NCBI GenBank assembly: GCA_002375695.1
Contig: DFMO01000011.1
Coordinates: forward strand, 62,001 to 126,000
DNA length: 64,000 bases
Origin: Flavobacteriaceae bacterium UBA3591
GTDB lineage: Bacteria; Bacteroidota; Bacteroidia; Flavobacteriales; Flavobacteriaceae
Direction: 5' to 3'
Part shown: one piece after another, positions 17,334-26,314 of the stretch
Position numbering within the stretch: the first letter of the stretch is position 1
How the letters are laid out: every line of letters begins with the position of its first letter
Translations under genes and position numbers: made by a program
Notes under the pieces: generated by a model
The model's input: the letters and a program-made list of their open reading frames with translations, nothing else
Told to the model about the DNA's origin: nothing
The model's database searches: none

Positions 17334-18635
17334 ATGGAGCATATTGTTATAATAGGCAACGGAATTGCAGGTATTACCGCGGCGCGACATATCAGGAAGC
17401 TTTCCAATAAAAAAATTACAATAATTTCTGCCGAAACAGATTATTTTTTTTCGCGTACGGCCCTGATGTATGTGTATATGGGGCATATGCGGTGGCGAGA
17501 CATTGAACCATACGAATCGTGGTTTTGGGAGAAAAATAGACTAAACTTAATTAATGCATACGTCGAAACTGTGGATACAGATAGCAAGACGCTGCGTTTT
17601 AAAAACAACGAGACTTTAGTTTACGATAAACTTATTATTGCAACAGGCTCTGTTACCAACACATTTGGTTGGGAAGGCTTAGAATTAAATGGTGTTCAAG
17701 GCTTAATTTCAAAACAAGATTTAGAAAAATTAGAAAAAAATGCACCCAATAACAAAGTGTGCCCGCGTGCCGTAATTGTTGGCGGAGGTTTAATTGGTGT
17801 TGAAATGGCCGAAATGCTTCGCACCCGAAATATTGAAGTTACCATGCTTATTCGCGAACCTGCATTTTGGACCAATGTATTACCGATTAATGACGGAAAA
17901 TTACTTTCGCAACATATAGTCTCGCACGGAGTAAATCTTCAGCATAATACCCAATTAGACAAAATAGTTGGTGATAATCACGGTAATGTAAAATCTGTAA
18001 TCACAAATAATGGAGATGAAATACCCTGCAACGTAGTTGGGATAACAACAGGCGTTAAACCGAATATTTCATTTTTAAAATCCTCTAAAATTGAAACAGA
18101 TAGGGGGATTTTAGTAAACCGAAACCTAGAAACGAATATCAAAGATGTTTATGCCATAGGCGATTGTGCACAGCAACGCGAGCCTATTGGTTTACGGCCA
18201 CCCGTAGAAGCGGTGTGGTATACCGGCCGCATGATGGGCGAAACAGTTGCGCAAACCATTTGTGGTAACACCTTAGAATATAAGCCAGGCAACTGGTTTA
18301 ACAGCGCAAAGTTTTTCGATATTGAATATCAAACTTATGGTTGGGTATTTTCGGCAGAAAGACGAGAAAATTTTGAAGCACAATTTCACTGGAAGTGCGA
18401 CAGTGGTTTGCCGTTTTTAACAGTTTCCTATAATAAAAACACCAACGCATTTTTAGGAATAAACACTTTCGGAATCCGGATGAAGCACGAAGTCTTTGAC
18501 GCCTGGCTTAATGAAAAACGCAATGTAGATTACGTAATCAAAAATTTAAAACAAGCCAATTTCGACCCTGAATTCTTTAAAAATTATGAGAAAGAAATTC
18601 AAGCAGCTTTTGCTAACCAACCTGTAATTGTTTAA
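17334..18635 (+). CDS. NAD(P)/FAD-dependent oxidoreductase
   Basis: 433 residues of pyridine-nucleotide-disulfide oxidoreductase type. The FAD Rossmann motif is VIIGNGIAGITAARHI at the N-terminus, the NAD(P) motif is VIVGGGLIGVEMAEML around residues 145-160, and the second FAD motif is VYAIGDCAQ. No redox-active CxxxxC pair is seen next to the FAD motif, so it resembles nitrite-reductase-like or rubredoxin-reductase-like FAD proteins more than glutathione reductases. The next gene, an iron-sulfur membrane protein, starts 3 nt after the stop; together they probably pass electrons from NAD(P)H to a membrane chain. Confidence 0.88.
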   Translation: MEHIVIIGNGIAGITAARHIRKLSNKKITIISAETDYFFSRTALMYVYMGHMRWRDIEPYESWFWEKNRLNLINAYVETVDTDSKTLRFKNNETLVYDKLIIATGSVTNTFGWEGLELNGVQGLISKQDLEKLEKNAPNNKVCPRAVIVGGGLIGVEMAEMLRTRNIEVTMLIREPAFWTNVLPINDGKLLSQHIVSHGVNLQHNTQLDKIVGDNHGNVKSVITNNGDEIPCNVVGITTGVKPNISFLKSSKIETDRGILVNRNLETNIKDVYAIGDCAQQREPIGLRPPVEAVWYTGRMMGETVAQTICGNTLEYKPGNWFNSAKFFDIEYQTYGWVFSAERRENFEAQFHWKCDSGLPFLTVSYNKNTNAFLGINTFGIRMKHEVFDAWLNEKRNVDYVIKNLKQANFDPEFFKNYEKEIQAAFANQPVIV

Positions 18636-18638
18636 GTT

Positions 18639-20225
18639 ATGAATACTGTTCAAAGAAATATGGCTTTAACTGGGGAGCCGCCAAAAACAATAAATACCCA
18701 ACAAAAGATTGCTTCATTTATTGGGCTGCTGGGGGTAATGGTTTTAATCCTGGCTTTATTCAATCTTCAATTTCCACATAAAACCTTATGGCTAACACTT
18801 TCTCTTGTTGCCATTGGCGGTGGAACAGTATGGTTTGCAATTGCCGAATATGCAAACACTCCTTCTGGGATTAAAAACAACGGAGTTTATTTTAAGTCGC
18901 TTACTTCTCGTGGGTTTTGGGCCTGGGTTTTGGGCATTGCGCTAACCTTATTTTATGTTGTACTCTATTGGTTCCCCCAATATTTGGGATTAAATGAAAA
19001 CGGCGAAAACAGTGGCATGGTCGCACTTTTTGACCCCTTGAGTAAATTTCTTAATGGCGGTCCTGCGAGTCAGTGGTTTTTATACGGCACCCTTTATACC
19101 CTCGCTATTTTAGCCTTTGGAATAAAGTTTATTTTAAAATACAAACACAATAAATACGAAAAACTTCGTACGTACTCCGTAATGTTTTTCCAACTGGGTT
19201 TTGCATTTTTAATCCCCGAACTTATGGCGCGATTAAATAGCGATACCTTTTCTCTCCCCTATTACGATTTAAAAAATATTTGGCCATTAAATTATTACAA
19301 CTTCGAGCAGTATAGGGTCGATGCGTTTATTTCGGCAGGCGATATTGGATTGGCATTACTAATTTTTGGTATCGTTTCTATATTTATAATCACTCCTATT
19401 TTAACTTTCAAATATGGTAAACGCTGGTATTGCTCGTGGGTTTGTGGCTGCGGCGGCTTGGCCGAAACTGCTGGCGACCCTTTTAGGCACTTAAGTGACA
19501 AAAGACAAATAGCTTGGAAAATTGAGCGGTGGGTGGTACACAGTGTATTAGTTTTTGTTGTATTAATGACAACTGCAGTAATATATAGTTATTTGGGTGA
19601 TGACAGCTCTAAATATTGGCTTACAAAAGATGTATTTCTTATTGCAGTTGCAATAATCTTAACTTTAGTTTTTGTCGCAACCTTTATTTTTAAAAGAGAA
19701 GAATTGCAAAAAGATGCAAAATTAGGAGCCATTGGGTATTTCGTAATAATAATTGCACTCATTGCACTCCATTTTTTTTCGGGCGTACAACTGTTTTTAT
19801 TTAACGCCGAAACTCTTAGACAGAGTTATGGGTTTTTTATCGGTGCGCTTTTTAGCGGGGTCATTGGCGTAGGCTTCTACCCTATTTTTGGAAATAGAGT
19901 TTGGTGCCGATTTGGATGCCCTATGGCTGCAATTTTAGGATTTCAACAAAGACTTTTTTCAAAATTTAGAATTACAACAAACGGAGGCCAATGCATTAGC
20001 TGCGGTAATTGCTCAACCTACTGCGAAATGGGTATCGATGTTAGAGCCTACGCTCAAAAAGGTGAAAATATAGTTCGGTCAAGTTGTGTTGGCTGCGGTA
20101 TTTGTGCCGCTGTTTGTCCACGTGGTGTACTAAAATTAGAAAATGGACCCTTGAAAAACCGTATAAATAGCAATGAAATCCTACTGGGGAATGACGTAGA
20201 TTTATTGAATTACGTAAATAAATAA
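18639..20225 (+). CDS. NapH/CcoG-like polyferredoxin membrane protein
   Basis: 528 residues with about seven hydrophobic segments. Two membrane-proximal cysteine motifs (CSWVCGCGG at about 265-273 and CRFGCPM) are the NapH/RdxA-type CxxxCxCG and CxxxCP signatures. The C-terminus has two classical 4Fe-4S motifs, CISCGNCSTYC and CVGCGICAAVCPRG. The protein probably moves electrons between a soluble partner, likely the adjacent FAD oxidoreductase, and the quinone pool or an unknown acceptor. No terminal reductase gene is next to it. Confidence 0.88.
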   Translation: MNTVQRNMALTGEPPKTINTQQKIASFIGLLGVMVLILALFNLQFPHKTLWLTLSLVAIGGGTVWFAIAEYANTPSGIKNNGVYFKSLTSRGFWAWVLGIALTLFYVVLYWFPQYLGLNENGENSGMVALFDPLSKFLNGGPASQWFLYGTLYTLAILAFGIKFILKYKHNKYEKLRTYSVMFFQLGFAFLIPELMARLNSDTFSLPYYDLKNIWPLNYYNFEQYRVDAFISAGDIGLALLIFGIVSIFIITPILTFKYGKRWYCSWVCGCGGLAETAGDPFRHLSDKRQIAWKIERWVVHSVLVFVVLMTTAVIYSYLGDDSSKYWLTKDVFLIAVAIILTLVFVATFIFKREELQKDAKLGAIGYFVIIIALIALHFFSGVQLFLFNAETLRQSYGFFIGALFSGVIGVGFYPIFGNRVWCRFGCPMAAILGFQQRLFSKFRITTNGGQCISCGNCSTYCEMGIDVRAYAQKGENIVRSSCVGCGICAAVCPRGVLKLENGPLKNRINSNEILLGNDVDLLNYVNK

Positions 20226-20361
20226 ATCTACAAAATTGAAAACACCCAAAGCAACTCTATCCAACAGATTGTCAATTATTTTTCTGAAATTCGCAAGTCG
20301 TAATTTTTTTTTGAAGACCCCAAAGTTTTCAAGACTTTTAGCGACTAACCTAAAATTCTAA

Positions 20362-21063
20362 ATGAAGAAAAACATAAAGGTAATTATCCCTGCTTATAAC
20401 GAAGAAGCTTCCATTGCAAAGGTGATTGCCGAAATCCCCGAAATTGTTTCCGAAATAATTGTAGTAAATAACAATTCAACAGATACTACCGCGCAAGTAG
20501 CCAAAAGTGCTGGCGCTACCGTACTTTTTGAACCAAAGGCTGGTTATGGTAACGCGTGTTTAAAAGGAATGCAGTATATAGCAAGTTTAGACTACAAAGA
20601 GCATCCCGAAATTATTGTTTTTCTCGATGGAGATTACAGCGATTATCCCGCCGAATTAACCAAAATAGTAGCCCCAATTATTGAAGGTAATATAGACTTT
20701 GTGGTGGGAGCACGCGTTAAAGCTTTACGCGAAGCTGGCTCTATGACCTTTCCACAGCGATTTGGTAACGGATTGGCAACAAAACTAATGGCGCTATTTT
20801 TTAATTCAAAATTTACAGATTTAGGTCCGTTTCGAGCAATAAAATACAACAAATTGCTCGCCTTAAATATGGAAGACAAAACCTATGGCTGGACCGTAGA
20901 AATGCAGCTAAAAGCTTTAAAAAAGAAATATTCATACACCGAAATTCCTGTAAAATACAAAAACCGAATCGGCGTTTCAAAAGTTTCAGGAACTGTAAAA
21001 GGTGCTATATTTGCAGGCGTCAAAATCCTAACTTGGATCTTTAAATACAGTTTTAAAAAGTGA
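20362..21063 (+). CDS. family 2 glycosyltransferase, DPM1/DPG synthase-like
   Basis: 233 residues. GT2 signatures: VIIPAYNEEASI, EIIVVNNNSTDTT, DGDYSDYP (DxD region), then RVKALREAGSMTFPQRFGN and KYKNRIGVSKVSGT. The layout matches polyprenyl-phosphate glycosyltransferases, but the two TM helices of GtrB-type enzymes are absent; the C-terminus ends KILTWIFKYSFKK. The next glycosyltransferase starts in its stop codon (GTGA), so the two are translationally coupled and probably act in one pathway. Confidence 0.88.
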   Translation: MKKNIKVIIPAYNEEASIAKVIAEIPEIVSEIIVVNNNSTDTTAQVAKSAGATVLFEPKAGYGNACLKGMQYIASLDYKEHPEIIVFLDGDYSDYPAELTKIVAPIIEGNIDFVVGARVKALREAGSMTFPQRFGNGLATKLMALFFNSKFTDLGPFRAIKYNKLLALNMEDKTYGWTVEMQLKALKKKYSYTEIPVKYKNRIGVSKVSGTVKGAIFAGVKILTWIFKYSFKK

Positions 21064-22550
21064 TTTTAGAATCTATAATCATTGTTATTTATTCCATCGC
21101 GTTACTGCTTATTTTTATGTACGCATTGGCGCAACTCAACTTGCTTTTTAATTACTTAAACGCTCGAAGAAATTCTAAAAAAGATTCAGCTTATGATTTT
21201 AATAATCTTAAAGAAGTTCCGTACGTAACTATTCAACTTCCCGTTTATAACGAATATTATGTAATGAAACGGCTGCTTACCAACATTGCAGCAATTGATT
21301 ATCCAAAAGACAAACTCGAAATTCAGGTGCTCGATGACAGCACAGACGAGTCTTTAAAAATTACAGCAAAACATATTGGGTTACTTCAACAAACGGGGTT
21401 AGACATTCAACACATTACCCGTACCAACAGGACAGGTTTTAAGGCAGGTGCTTTAAAAGAAGGATTAAAAACTGCAAAAGGCGAGTTTATTGCAATTTTT
21501 GACGCCGATTTCCTGCCGAAGAAAAACTGGTTAAAAAGCACTATTCCACATTTTACAGATAAAAATATAGGGGTAGTACAAACCCGATGGGGCCATTTAA
21601 ATAAAGACTATTCCCTCCTAACCCAAGTGCAAGCTTTTGCATTAGATGCACATTTTACTTTGGAACAGGTTGGCCGAAATAGTAAAGGTCATTTTATTAA
21701 TTTCAACGGCACTGCTGGGGTGTGGCGCAAAGCGTGTATTATAGATGCCGGCAATTGGGAAGGCGATACTTTAACCGAAGATTTAGATCTTAGCTATCGC
21801 GCACAACTAAAAAACTGGAAGTTTAAATACCTTGAAAATGTAGAAACCCCAGCCGAATTGCCTATTGTAATAAGTGCTGCACGCTCGCAACAATTTAGGT
21901 GGAACAAAGGCGGCGCAGAGAATTTTCAAAAAATGGCCAAGCGGGTGTTTAAAAGTAAAAATGTAAGTTTTAAAACTAAAATTCACAGTTTTTTACATTT
22001 ACTCAATAGCACCATGTTTTTAAATGTACTTATTGTTGCAATATTAAGCATCCCAATGTTGTACATTAAAAATGAATACGACCATTTAAAAATATATTTC
22101 TTTGCAATGAGTTTTTTTGTGATAAGCACAGTGATATTTTTTGTTTGTTACTGGTTTACTTATAAAACGATTTATGGGAGCGGAATTAAACACTTTCTGA
22201 AATATTCTGTTATGTTTTTTGCTTTCTTTTCAATTGCAATGGGCTTTTCATTCCACAATTCTATTGCTGTATTGGAAGGACATTTGGGTAAAAAAAGTGA
22301 GTTTATTCGCACACCGAAATTTAACGTCGGAAGTTTAAATAACAGCTGGACACGCAACAAATACCTCTCATCCAATATTTCGAAAAATGTAATCTTTGAA
22401 GGAATTTTAATGCTCTACTTCGCCTTCGGAATGTACAGTGCATTTATTGTTGGCGACCAAGGTGGCGATTTTGGACTTTTCCCTTTTCACTTAATGCTTT
22501 TCTTAGGTTTTGGGTTTGTGTTTTTTAAATCGCTAACAGCCAAGGTTTAA
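21060..22550 (+). CDS. membrane family 2 glycosyltransferase, cellulose-synthase-like (GTG start)
   Basis: 496 residues. One N-terminal membrane helix, a cytoplasmic GT2 domain with QLPVYNEYYVMKRL, VLDDSTDES, DADFLPKKNW, TEDLDLSYRAQ and the processive-type QQFRW motif (Q-x-x-R-W), then four or so C-terminal membrane helices. This is the architecture of processive or ceramide-glucosyltransferase-like enzymes. Start is GTG at 21060, sharing bases with the TGA of the preceding gene; the first ATG inside would delete the leading membrane helix. Product unknown: a glycolipid or a polysaccharide. Confidence 0.88.
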   Translation: MILESIIIVIYSIALLLIFMYALAQLNLLFNYLNARRNSKKDSAYDFNNLKEVPYVTIQLPVYNEYYVMKRLLTNIAAIDYPKDKLEIQVLDDSTDESLKITAKHIGLLQQTGLDIQHITRTNRTGFKAGALKEGLKTAKGEFIAIFDADFLPKKNWLKSTIPHFTDKNIGVVQTRWGHLNKDYSLLTQVQAFALDAHFTLEQVGRNSKGHFINFNGTAGVWRKACIIDAGNWEGDTLTEDLDLSYRAQLKNWKFKYLENVETPAELPIVISAARSQQFRWNKGGAENFQKMAKRVFKSKNVSFKTKIHSFLHLLNSTMFLNVLIVAILSIPMLYIKNEYDHLKIYFFAMSFFVISTVIFFVCYWFTYKTIYGSGIKHFLKYSVMFFAFFSIAMGFSFHNSIAVLEGHLGKKSEFIRTPKFNVGSLNNSWTRNKYLSSNISKNVIFEGILMLYFAFGMYSAFIVGDQGGDFGLFPFHLMLFLGFGFVFFKSLTAKV

Positions 22551-22641
22551 ATCAATATTATTTAAATTTAAGATTTTCAAATACGAAGATGAATTCATCT
22601 AAAAATTCATTAGAAATCCTTAAATTAAAATAATAAAATAC

Positions 22642-23238
22642 ATGTATCCACCGCCACACCACCAATCGCACGACATTGAGAAAATGATTTCGGTAGTTAA
22701 AAATTTCCCATTGGGTGCATTGATAACCGCTAAAAATGGAAGACCTTATATTACCCACATTCCTTTTATCTATAATGAAAATTTAAAAAGACTTGTAGCT
22801 CACGTAGACTGTAGCAATCCACAGATGGAAACTTTACTCGAAAATGCTATTGTTACGGCTGTTTTTAACGGGCCAGATACTTATATTTCACCAAGCGTTT
22901 ATACTACGCCGCAACTACCAACGTATAACTATATTAAAGTTCACGTTACAGGAAAACTAAAGCTTATTCGCAATGCCGAAGAAGCCAAAAAAACCCTAGT
23001 TGATATGACTGATTTTCTGGAGGGCAAAAACCAAAAGTATAGTTTAAAAATGGACAATCATAACATGGAAAAACTGATAAATTATATTCAAGCTTTCGAA
23101 ATTGAAATCACAAATTGGGAGGGAAAGTTTAAACTATCTCAAGACAAAAATCACACAGATTTTCAACGTGCGAAAATGGAGCTAAAAAAAAATTCTCGCA
23201 AAAAAGATTCTGCATTTATCGAAAATATTTATCGCTAA
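22642..23238 (+). CDS. PaiB-like FMN-binding protein
   Basis: 198 residues. The start MYPPPHHQ, the stretch FPLGALITAKNGRPYITHIPF, FNGPDTYISPSVYTTPQLPTYNY and the VHVTGKL strand are the pattern of PaiB, an FMN-binding split-barrel protein reported as a transcriptional repressor or as a protease-regulating protein in Bacillus. It has no obvious DNA-binding helix. A 10-residue run of Lys/Arg lies near the C-terminus. It converges on mpl with only 15 nt between stops. Confidence 0.87.
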   Translation: MYPPPHHQSHDIEKMISVVKNFPLGALITAKNGRPYITHIPFIYNENLKRLVAHVDCSNPQMETLLENAIVTAVFNGPDTYISPSVYTTPQLPTYNYIKVHVTGKLKLIRNAEEAKKTLVDMTDFLEGKNQKYSLKMDNHNMEKLINYIQAFEIEITNWEGKFKLSQDKNHTDFQRAKMELKKNSRKKDSAFIENIYR

Positions 23239-23253
23239 CTGTTTAGCAATTAT

Positions 23254-24609
23254 TTATTTTAAGTACTCTTTTACCTCTTCAAAATTTAAACCGCCATAAT
23301 TACCGCTACTCATTAAAAGCAGGCAAGTATCTTTATAATCCTGCGAAAACAAATAGGTTTTAAAGTCGGATGGATTGGTAAACACTACTAAATCTTCCCT
23401 GTTAAAAGCTGCTTCAATTTGTTCGCCTTTAATTTCTTCGAGCTGTTTAATCATAACCGCGTGTGGCGAATAAAACACGACGGCACTATCTGCAGCATCG
23501 AGCGTTTTTTTGTATTCTTTTAAAAACTCAGGGTTTAAGCTACTGTATGTATGAAGCTCCAAACAGGCAATTAATTTTCTATTGGGGAATTGGTTTTTTA
23601 CCGCTTGTGTAGTTGCTTTTACTTTACTTGGCGAATGCGCGTAATCTTTAAATGCCACTGCAGTACTGGTTTCGGCAATTTTTTCTAAGCGTTTGTTTGC
23701 GCCTTTAAACGTAGCAATAGCTTCATAAAAATCATTGGCGTCAACCCCCATCAATTGGCAAATCCATCGGGCGCCTTCAAGGTTGTTTAAATTGTGTTTC
23801 CCGAAAATTTCAACAGGCATTGCGCCTTCGGGCGTTTCTAAAAGCGTAGTGCCGTCCTCAACGCTGTATTCGGGCGTTTTATAGGGATATTTCTTAATTG
23901 GGTTGGTTGCTTCTTCTACTACGCGTTTAACTTCAGCATCTTCTTCATTGTAAATAATTGCACCCCCATTGGTAATTTCTGTTAGGAAAATTTTAAACTG
24001 TTCGACGTAATTTTCATAGGTTGGGAATACATTTATATGGTCCCAAGCAATTCCACTAAGCAACGCTATATTTGGTTTATAAAGGTGAAATTTTGGTCTG
24101 CGATCAATGGGAGACGATAGGTATTCATCGCCTTCAATTACCATAAAATCGTTATCCTCGGTAATTTTCACCATGGTATCAAATCCTTCCAATTGGGCGC
24201 CAACCATATAATCTACATCTTTATCGTGATAATTCATTACGTGAAGAATCATGGATGTTATGGTTGTTTTTCCGTGGGAGCCCCCAATAACCACGCGCGT
24301 TTTATGTTTTGATTGTTGGTAAAGAAATTCGGGATAGCTATAAATTTTTAAGCCTAATTCTTTCGCTTTTAAAAGTTCGGGGTTATCGGCTTTGGCGTGC
24401 ATTCCAAGAATTACTGCATCAATTTCAGAAGTAATTTTTTCGGGAAACCAGCCTTCATTTTCGGGCAATAAACCTTTTTTCTCCAACCTGCTTTTTGATG
24501 GTTCAAAAACTTCGTCGTCGCTTCCGGTTACTATATCTCCTTTTTGATGTAATGCTAAGGCGAGGTTGTGCATTGCGCTGCCGCCTATTGCTATAAAATG
24601 AATTCTCAT
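23254..24609 (-). CDS. mpl: UDP-N-acetylmuramate:L-alanyl-gamma-D-glutamyl-meso-diaminopimelate ligase
   Basis: 451 residues, the usual length of Mpl, a Mur ligase that rejoins recycled murein tripeptide to UDP-MurNAc. The N-terminal Rossmann motif is HFIAIGGSAMHNLA, the ATP P-loop is IGGSHGKTTITSM near 108-120, and the central EGDEYLSSPIDRRPKF and SGIAWDHINVFPTYENY are characteristic. It begins 110 nt from the TPR gene's stop, in the same direction. Peptidoglycan recycling therefore occurs in this organism. Confidence 0.93.
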   Translation of the reverse strand: MRIHFIAIGGSAMHNLALALHQKGDIVTGSDDEVFEPSKSRLEKKGLLPENEGWFPEKITSEIDAVILGMHAKADNPELLKAKELGLKIYSYPEFLYQQSKHKTRVVIGGSHGKTTITSMILHVMNYHDKDVDYMVGAQLEGFDTMVKITEDNDFMVIEGDEYLSSPIDRRPKFHLYKPNIALLSGIAWDHINVFPTYENYVEQFKIFLTEITNGGAIIYNEEDAEVKRVVEEATNPIKKYPYKTPEYSVEDGTTLLETPEGAMPVEIFGKHNLNNLEGARWICQLMGVDANDFYEAIATFKGANKRLEKIAETSTAVAFKDYAHSPSKVKATTQAVKNQFPNRKLIACLELHTYSSLNPEFLKEYKKTLDAADSAVVFYSPHAVMIKQLEEIKGEQIEAAFNREDLVVFTNPSDFKTYLFSQDYKDTCLLLMSSGNYGGLNFEEVKEYLK

Positions 24610-24689
24610 AAAATAGATTCAGATTTCAATTTGCTACTTGTACCGTGCAAATCATTTTTAACGTAAACTAAGGCAAAGATACTTTTTCT

Positions 24690-24721
24690 AATTCTGAAAT
24701 ATGAATTCACAATTCAGAATT
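24690..24721. repeat. AATTCTGAA inverted repeat (terminator-like), dispersed family member
   Basis: Perfect 9-bp arms AATTCTGAA (24690-24698) and TTCAGAATT (24713-24721) with a 14-nt loop, overlapping the end of the TPR gene at 24720. The same motif recurs at 52117-52148, which points to a short interspersed intergenic repeat. Confidence 0.6.
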
Positions 24722-25676
24722 ACATCGCTAAAATAAGCGATTTTTCTTTTGCTGCTTCATTAAAATCGGCTCGGGCAAGCAAGGCTTTATTTATCCACCT
24801 AAGTGCGATTTCCTTTTTACCCAAATTTTTATAAATCTGCGCCAATCGATAGTACGCCCAATCTTTTGGCACCCCATCTTTTACAGTATAATTGGCCAGA
24901 TATTGGTTTAAACACTCAATGCCGTAATGCGGCTTAATATTGTACTGTGCAGCTATTTTACCTATTTGGTAATTAAGCTGGTTTCGTTTGTGCTTTTTTA
25001 ATGAACTTGACGCCACATCCATGGCTTTATTTGGCTGTTTGTTCTTTTTATAAAAACCCGACAGTTTATCGTATGTATGTGGAGAGCCACCAACTTCAAT
25101 TGCCTTTCTATAATTATACTCGGCGTCTTTTGGTCTGTTTGTGTATTCGGCAATATAGCCGTTGGCGAGGTACCCATCCACAGCCGAAATTGTACCCAAA
25201 TGGTTTGCATATTGAATAGCCTTTTTTTCACTTCCCCCAAATATTCCTGGAAGTTGAATATAAAATTCTACCAATGCCCAGTGCGCTTCAATATGTTGAG
25301 GGTTGAGCGTGTTGGCGCGTTGTAAGTGGTATTTAATTTCACTTATATACGTTACCGCTCGTATTTTGTTAATAGAAATAGCTTTCATTCCTAAAACACC
25401 GCCGTATTTAAAATGGTAATTAGCGTTATTTTTATCATCATTTACTAAGCTTTTGTAATATAAAATAGCCGTGTCCCAATCTTTGCTATGAGCAGCAATA
25501 TCGCCCAGATATTCACGTGTTTTTTTGTGGTGAGGATTTTGTTTTAAGAAGGTTTCAAAAATAGGTTTTGCTTTGCCGAAATTATCTTGTTTAAAATAAT
25601 CTTCGGCTTGTTGGTAGTTGGTTTGAGCGTAAAACACTACTGGTAAAAGGAATACTAAAAAAGCAAGTGATTTCAA
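24720..25676 (-). CDS. secreted TPR-repeat protein
   Basis: 318 residues with a signal peptide (MKSLAFLVFLLPVVFYAQ). The whole mature part consists of helical TPR-like units, for example YQQAEDYFKQDNFGKAKPIFETFLKQNPHHKKTREYLGD split over the first 70 residues, and a late one with RLAQIYKNLGKKEIALRWINKAL. It lies 5 nt after the DUF4136 lipoprotein gene and is probably in the same transcript. A scaffold or adaptor role in the periplasm is likely; the partner is unknown. Confidence 0.87.
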   Translation of the reverse strand: MKSLAFLVFLLPVVFYAQTNYQQAEDYFKQDNFGKAKPIFETFLKQNPHHKKTREYLGDIAAHSKDWDTAILYYKSLVNDDKNNANYHFKYGGVLGMKAISINKIRAVTYISEIKYHLQRANTLNPQHIEAHWALVEFYIQLPGIFGGSEKKAIQYANHLGTISAVDGYLANGYIAEYTNRPKDAEYNYRKAIEVGGSPHTYDKLSGFYKKNKQPNKAMDVASSSLKKHKRNQLNYQIGKIAAQYNIKPHYGIECLNQYLANYTVKDGVPKDWAYYRLAQIYKNLGKKEIALRWINKALLARADFNEAAKEKSLILAM

Positions 25677-25681
25677 ACTAA

Positions 25682-26206
25682 CTATTTGGTCTTTGGTGGG
25701 AAATTAGACAGTATTTTTTTGATTATCGAGTAGTAATAAGATTCTTTTTGATGCGGGGTGGCGCGTTCTTTAATTTCGTCATCTACTACGGCTTGCCAAA
25801 CTAAATCATCTTTTTCAACGTCTATTAAATCTAACGTAAATTGTTGGTTAATTACTCTACCGCCAATTGGAATTCCGCCACTAACCCCAACACCAACGTT
25901 TCCGCCGCCCCCGCCAATGCCAATGCCAATAGTATTTCGTGATTTTGAAACACTTTCGCGCGCAAAGAAATTAACATACAACTGCGGAGTTTCACTTTTT
26001 ACAAACCCGCGCTGTTGCAAAAGGCTATCGGTAATTTTAACTATTCGGTTATTATCCAATTCATTTAATCCAGACTCAATGGTTGGATAATAGTTGTAGC
26101 TGTTGTATTTTGAAAAATTTATTTGGCTGTCATAATCCACAGCCACAGTGACGCCACAGGACACAATAAACAAACTAAGGAATAATATTGAAAGGAATTT
26201 CATCAC
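25682..26206 (-). CDS. DUF4136 lipoprotein
   Basis: 174 residues. The signal peptide ends with the lipobox IVSC, so lipid attachment at Cys is expected. DUF4136 features: VAVDYDSQINFSKYNSYNYYP, a YVNFFARE strand and the C-terminal SYYYSIIKKILSNFPP. The centre has a Gly-rich tract (GIGIGGGGGNVGVGVSGG) that is long and flexible. Function unknown. It is followed by a TPR gene 5 nt downstream. Confidence 0.87.
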   Translation of the reverse strand: MMKFLSILFLSLFIVSCGVTVAVDYDSQINFSKYNSYNYYPTIESGLNELDNNRIVKITDSLLQQRGFVKSETPQLYVNFFARESVSKSRNTIGIGIGGGGGNVGVGVSGGIPIGGRVINQQFTLDLIDVEKDDLVWQAVVDDEIKERATPHQKESYYYSIIKKILSNFPPKTK

Positions 26207-26314
26207 AATTTCTTTTCACTAAAAATACGCAAAAACCAAAGAATTGAAATTTATGAAAGGTTAAAATATTAAAAATAAAGCTGTAATTACACTATGATTT
26301 TAAAACTATTTTAT

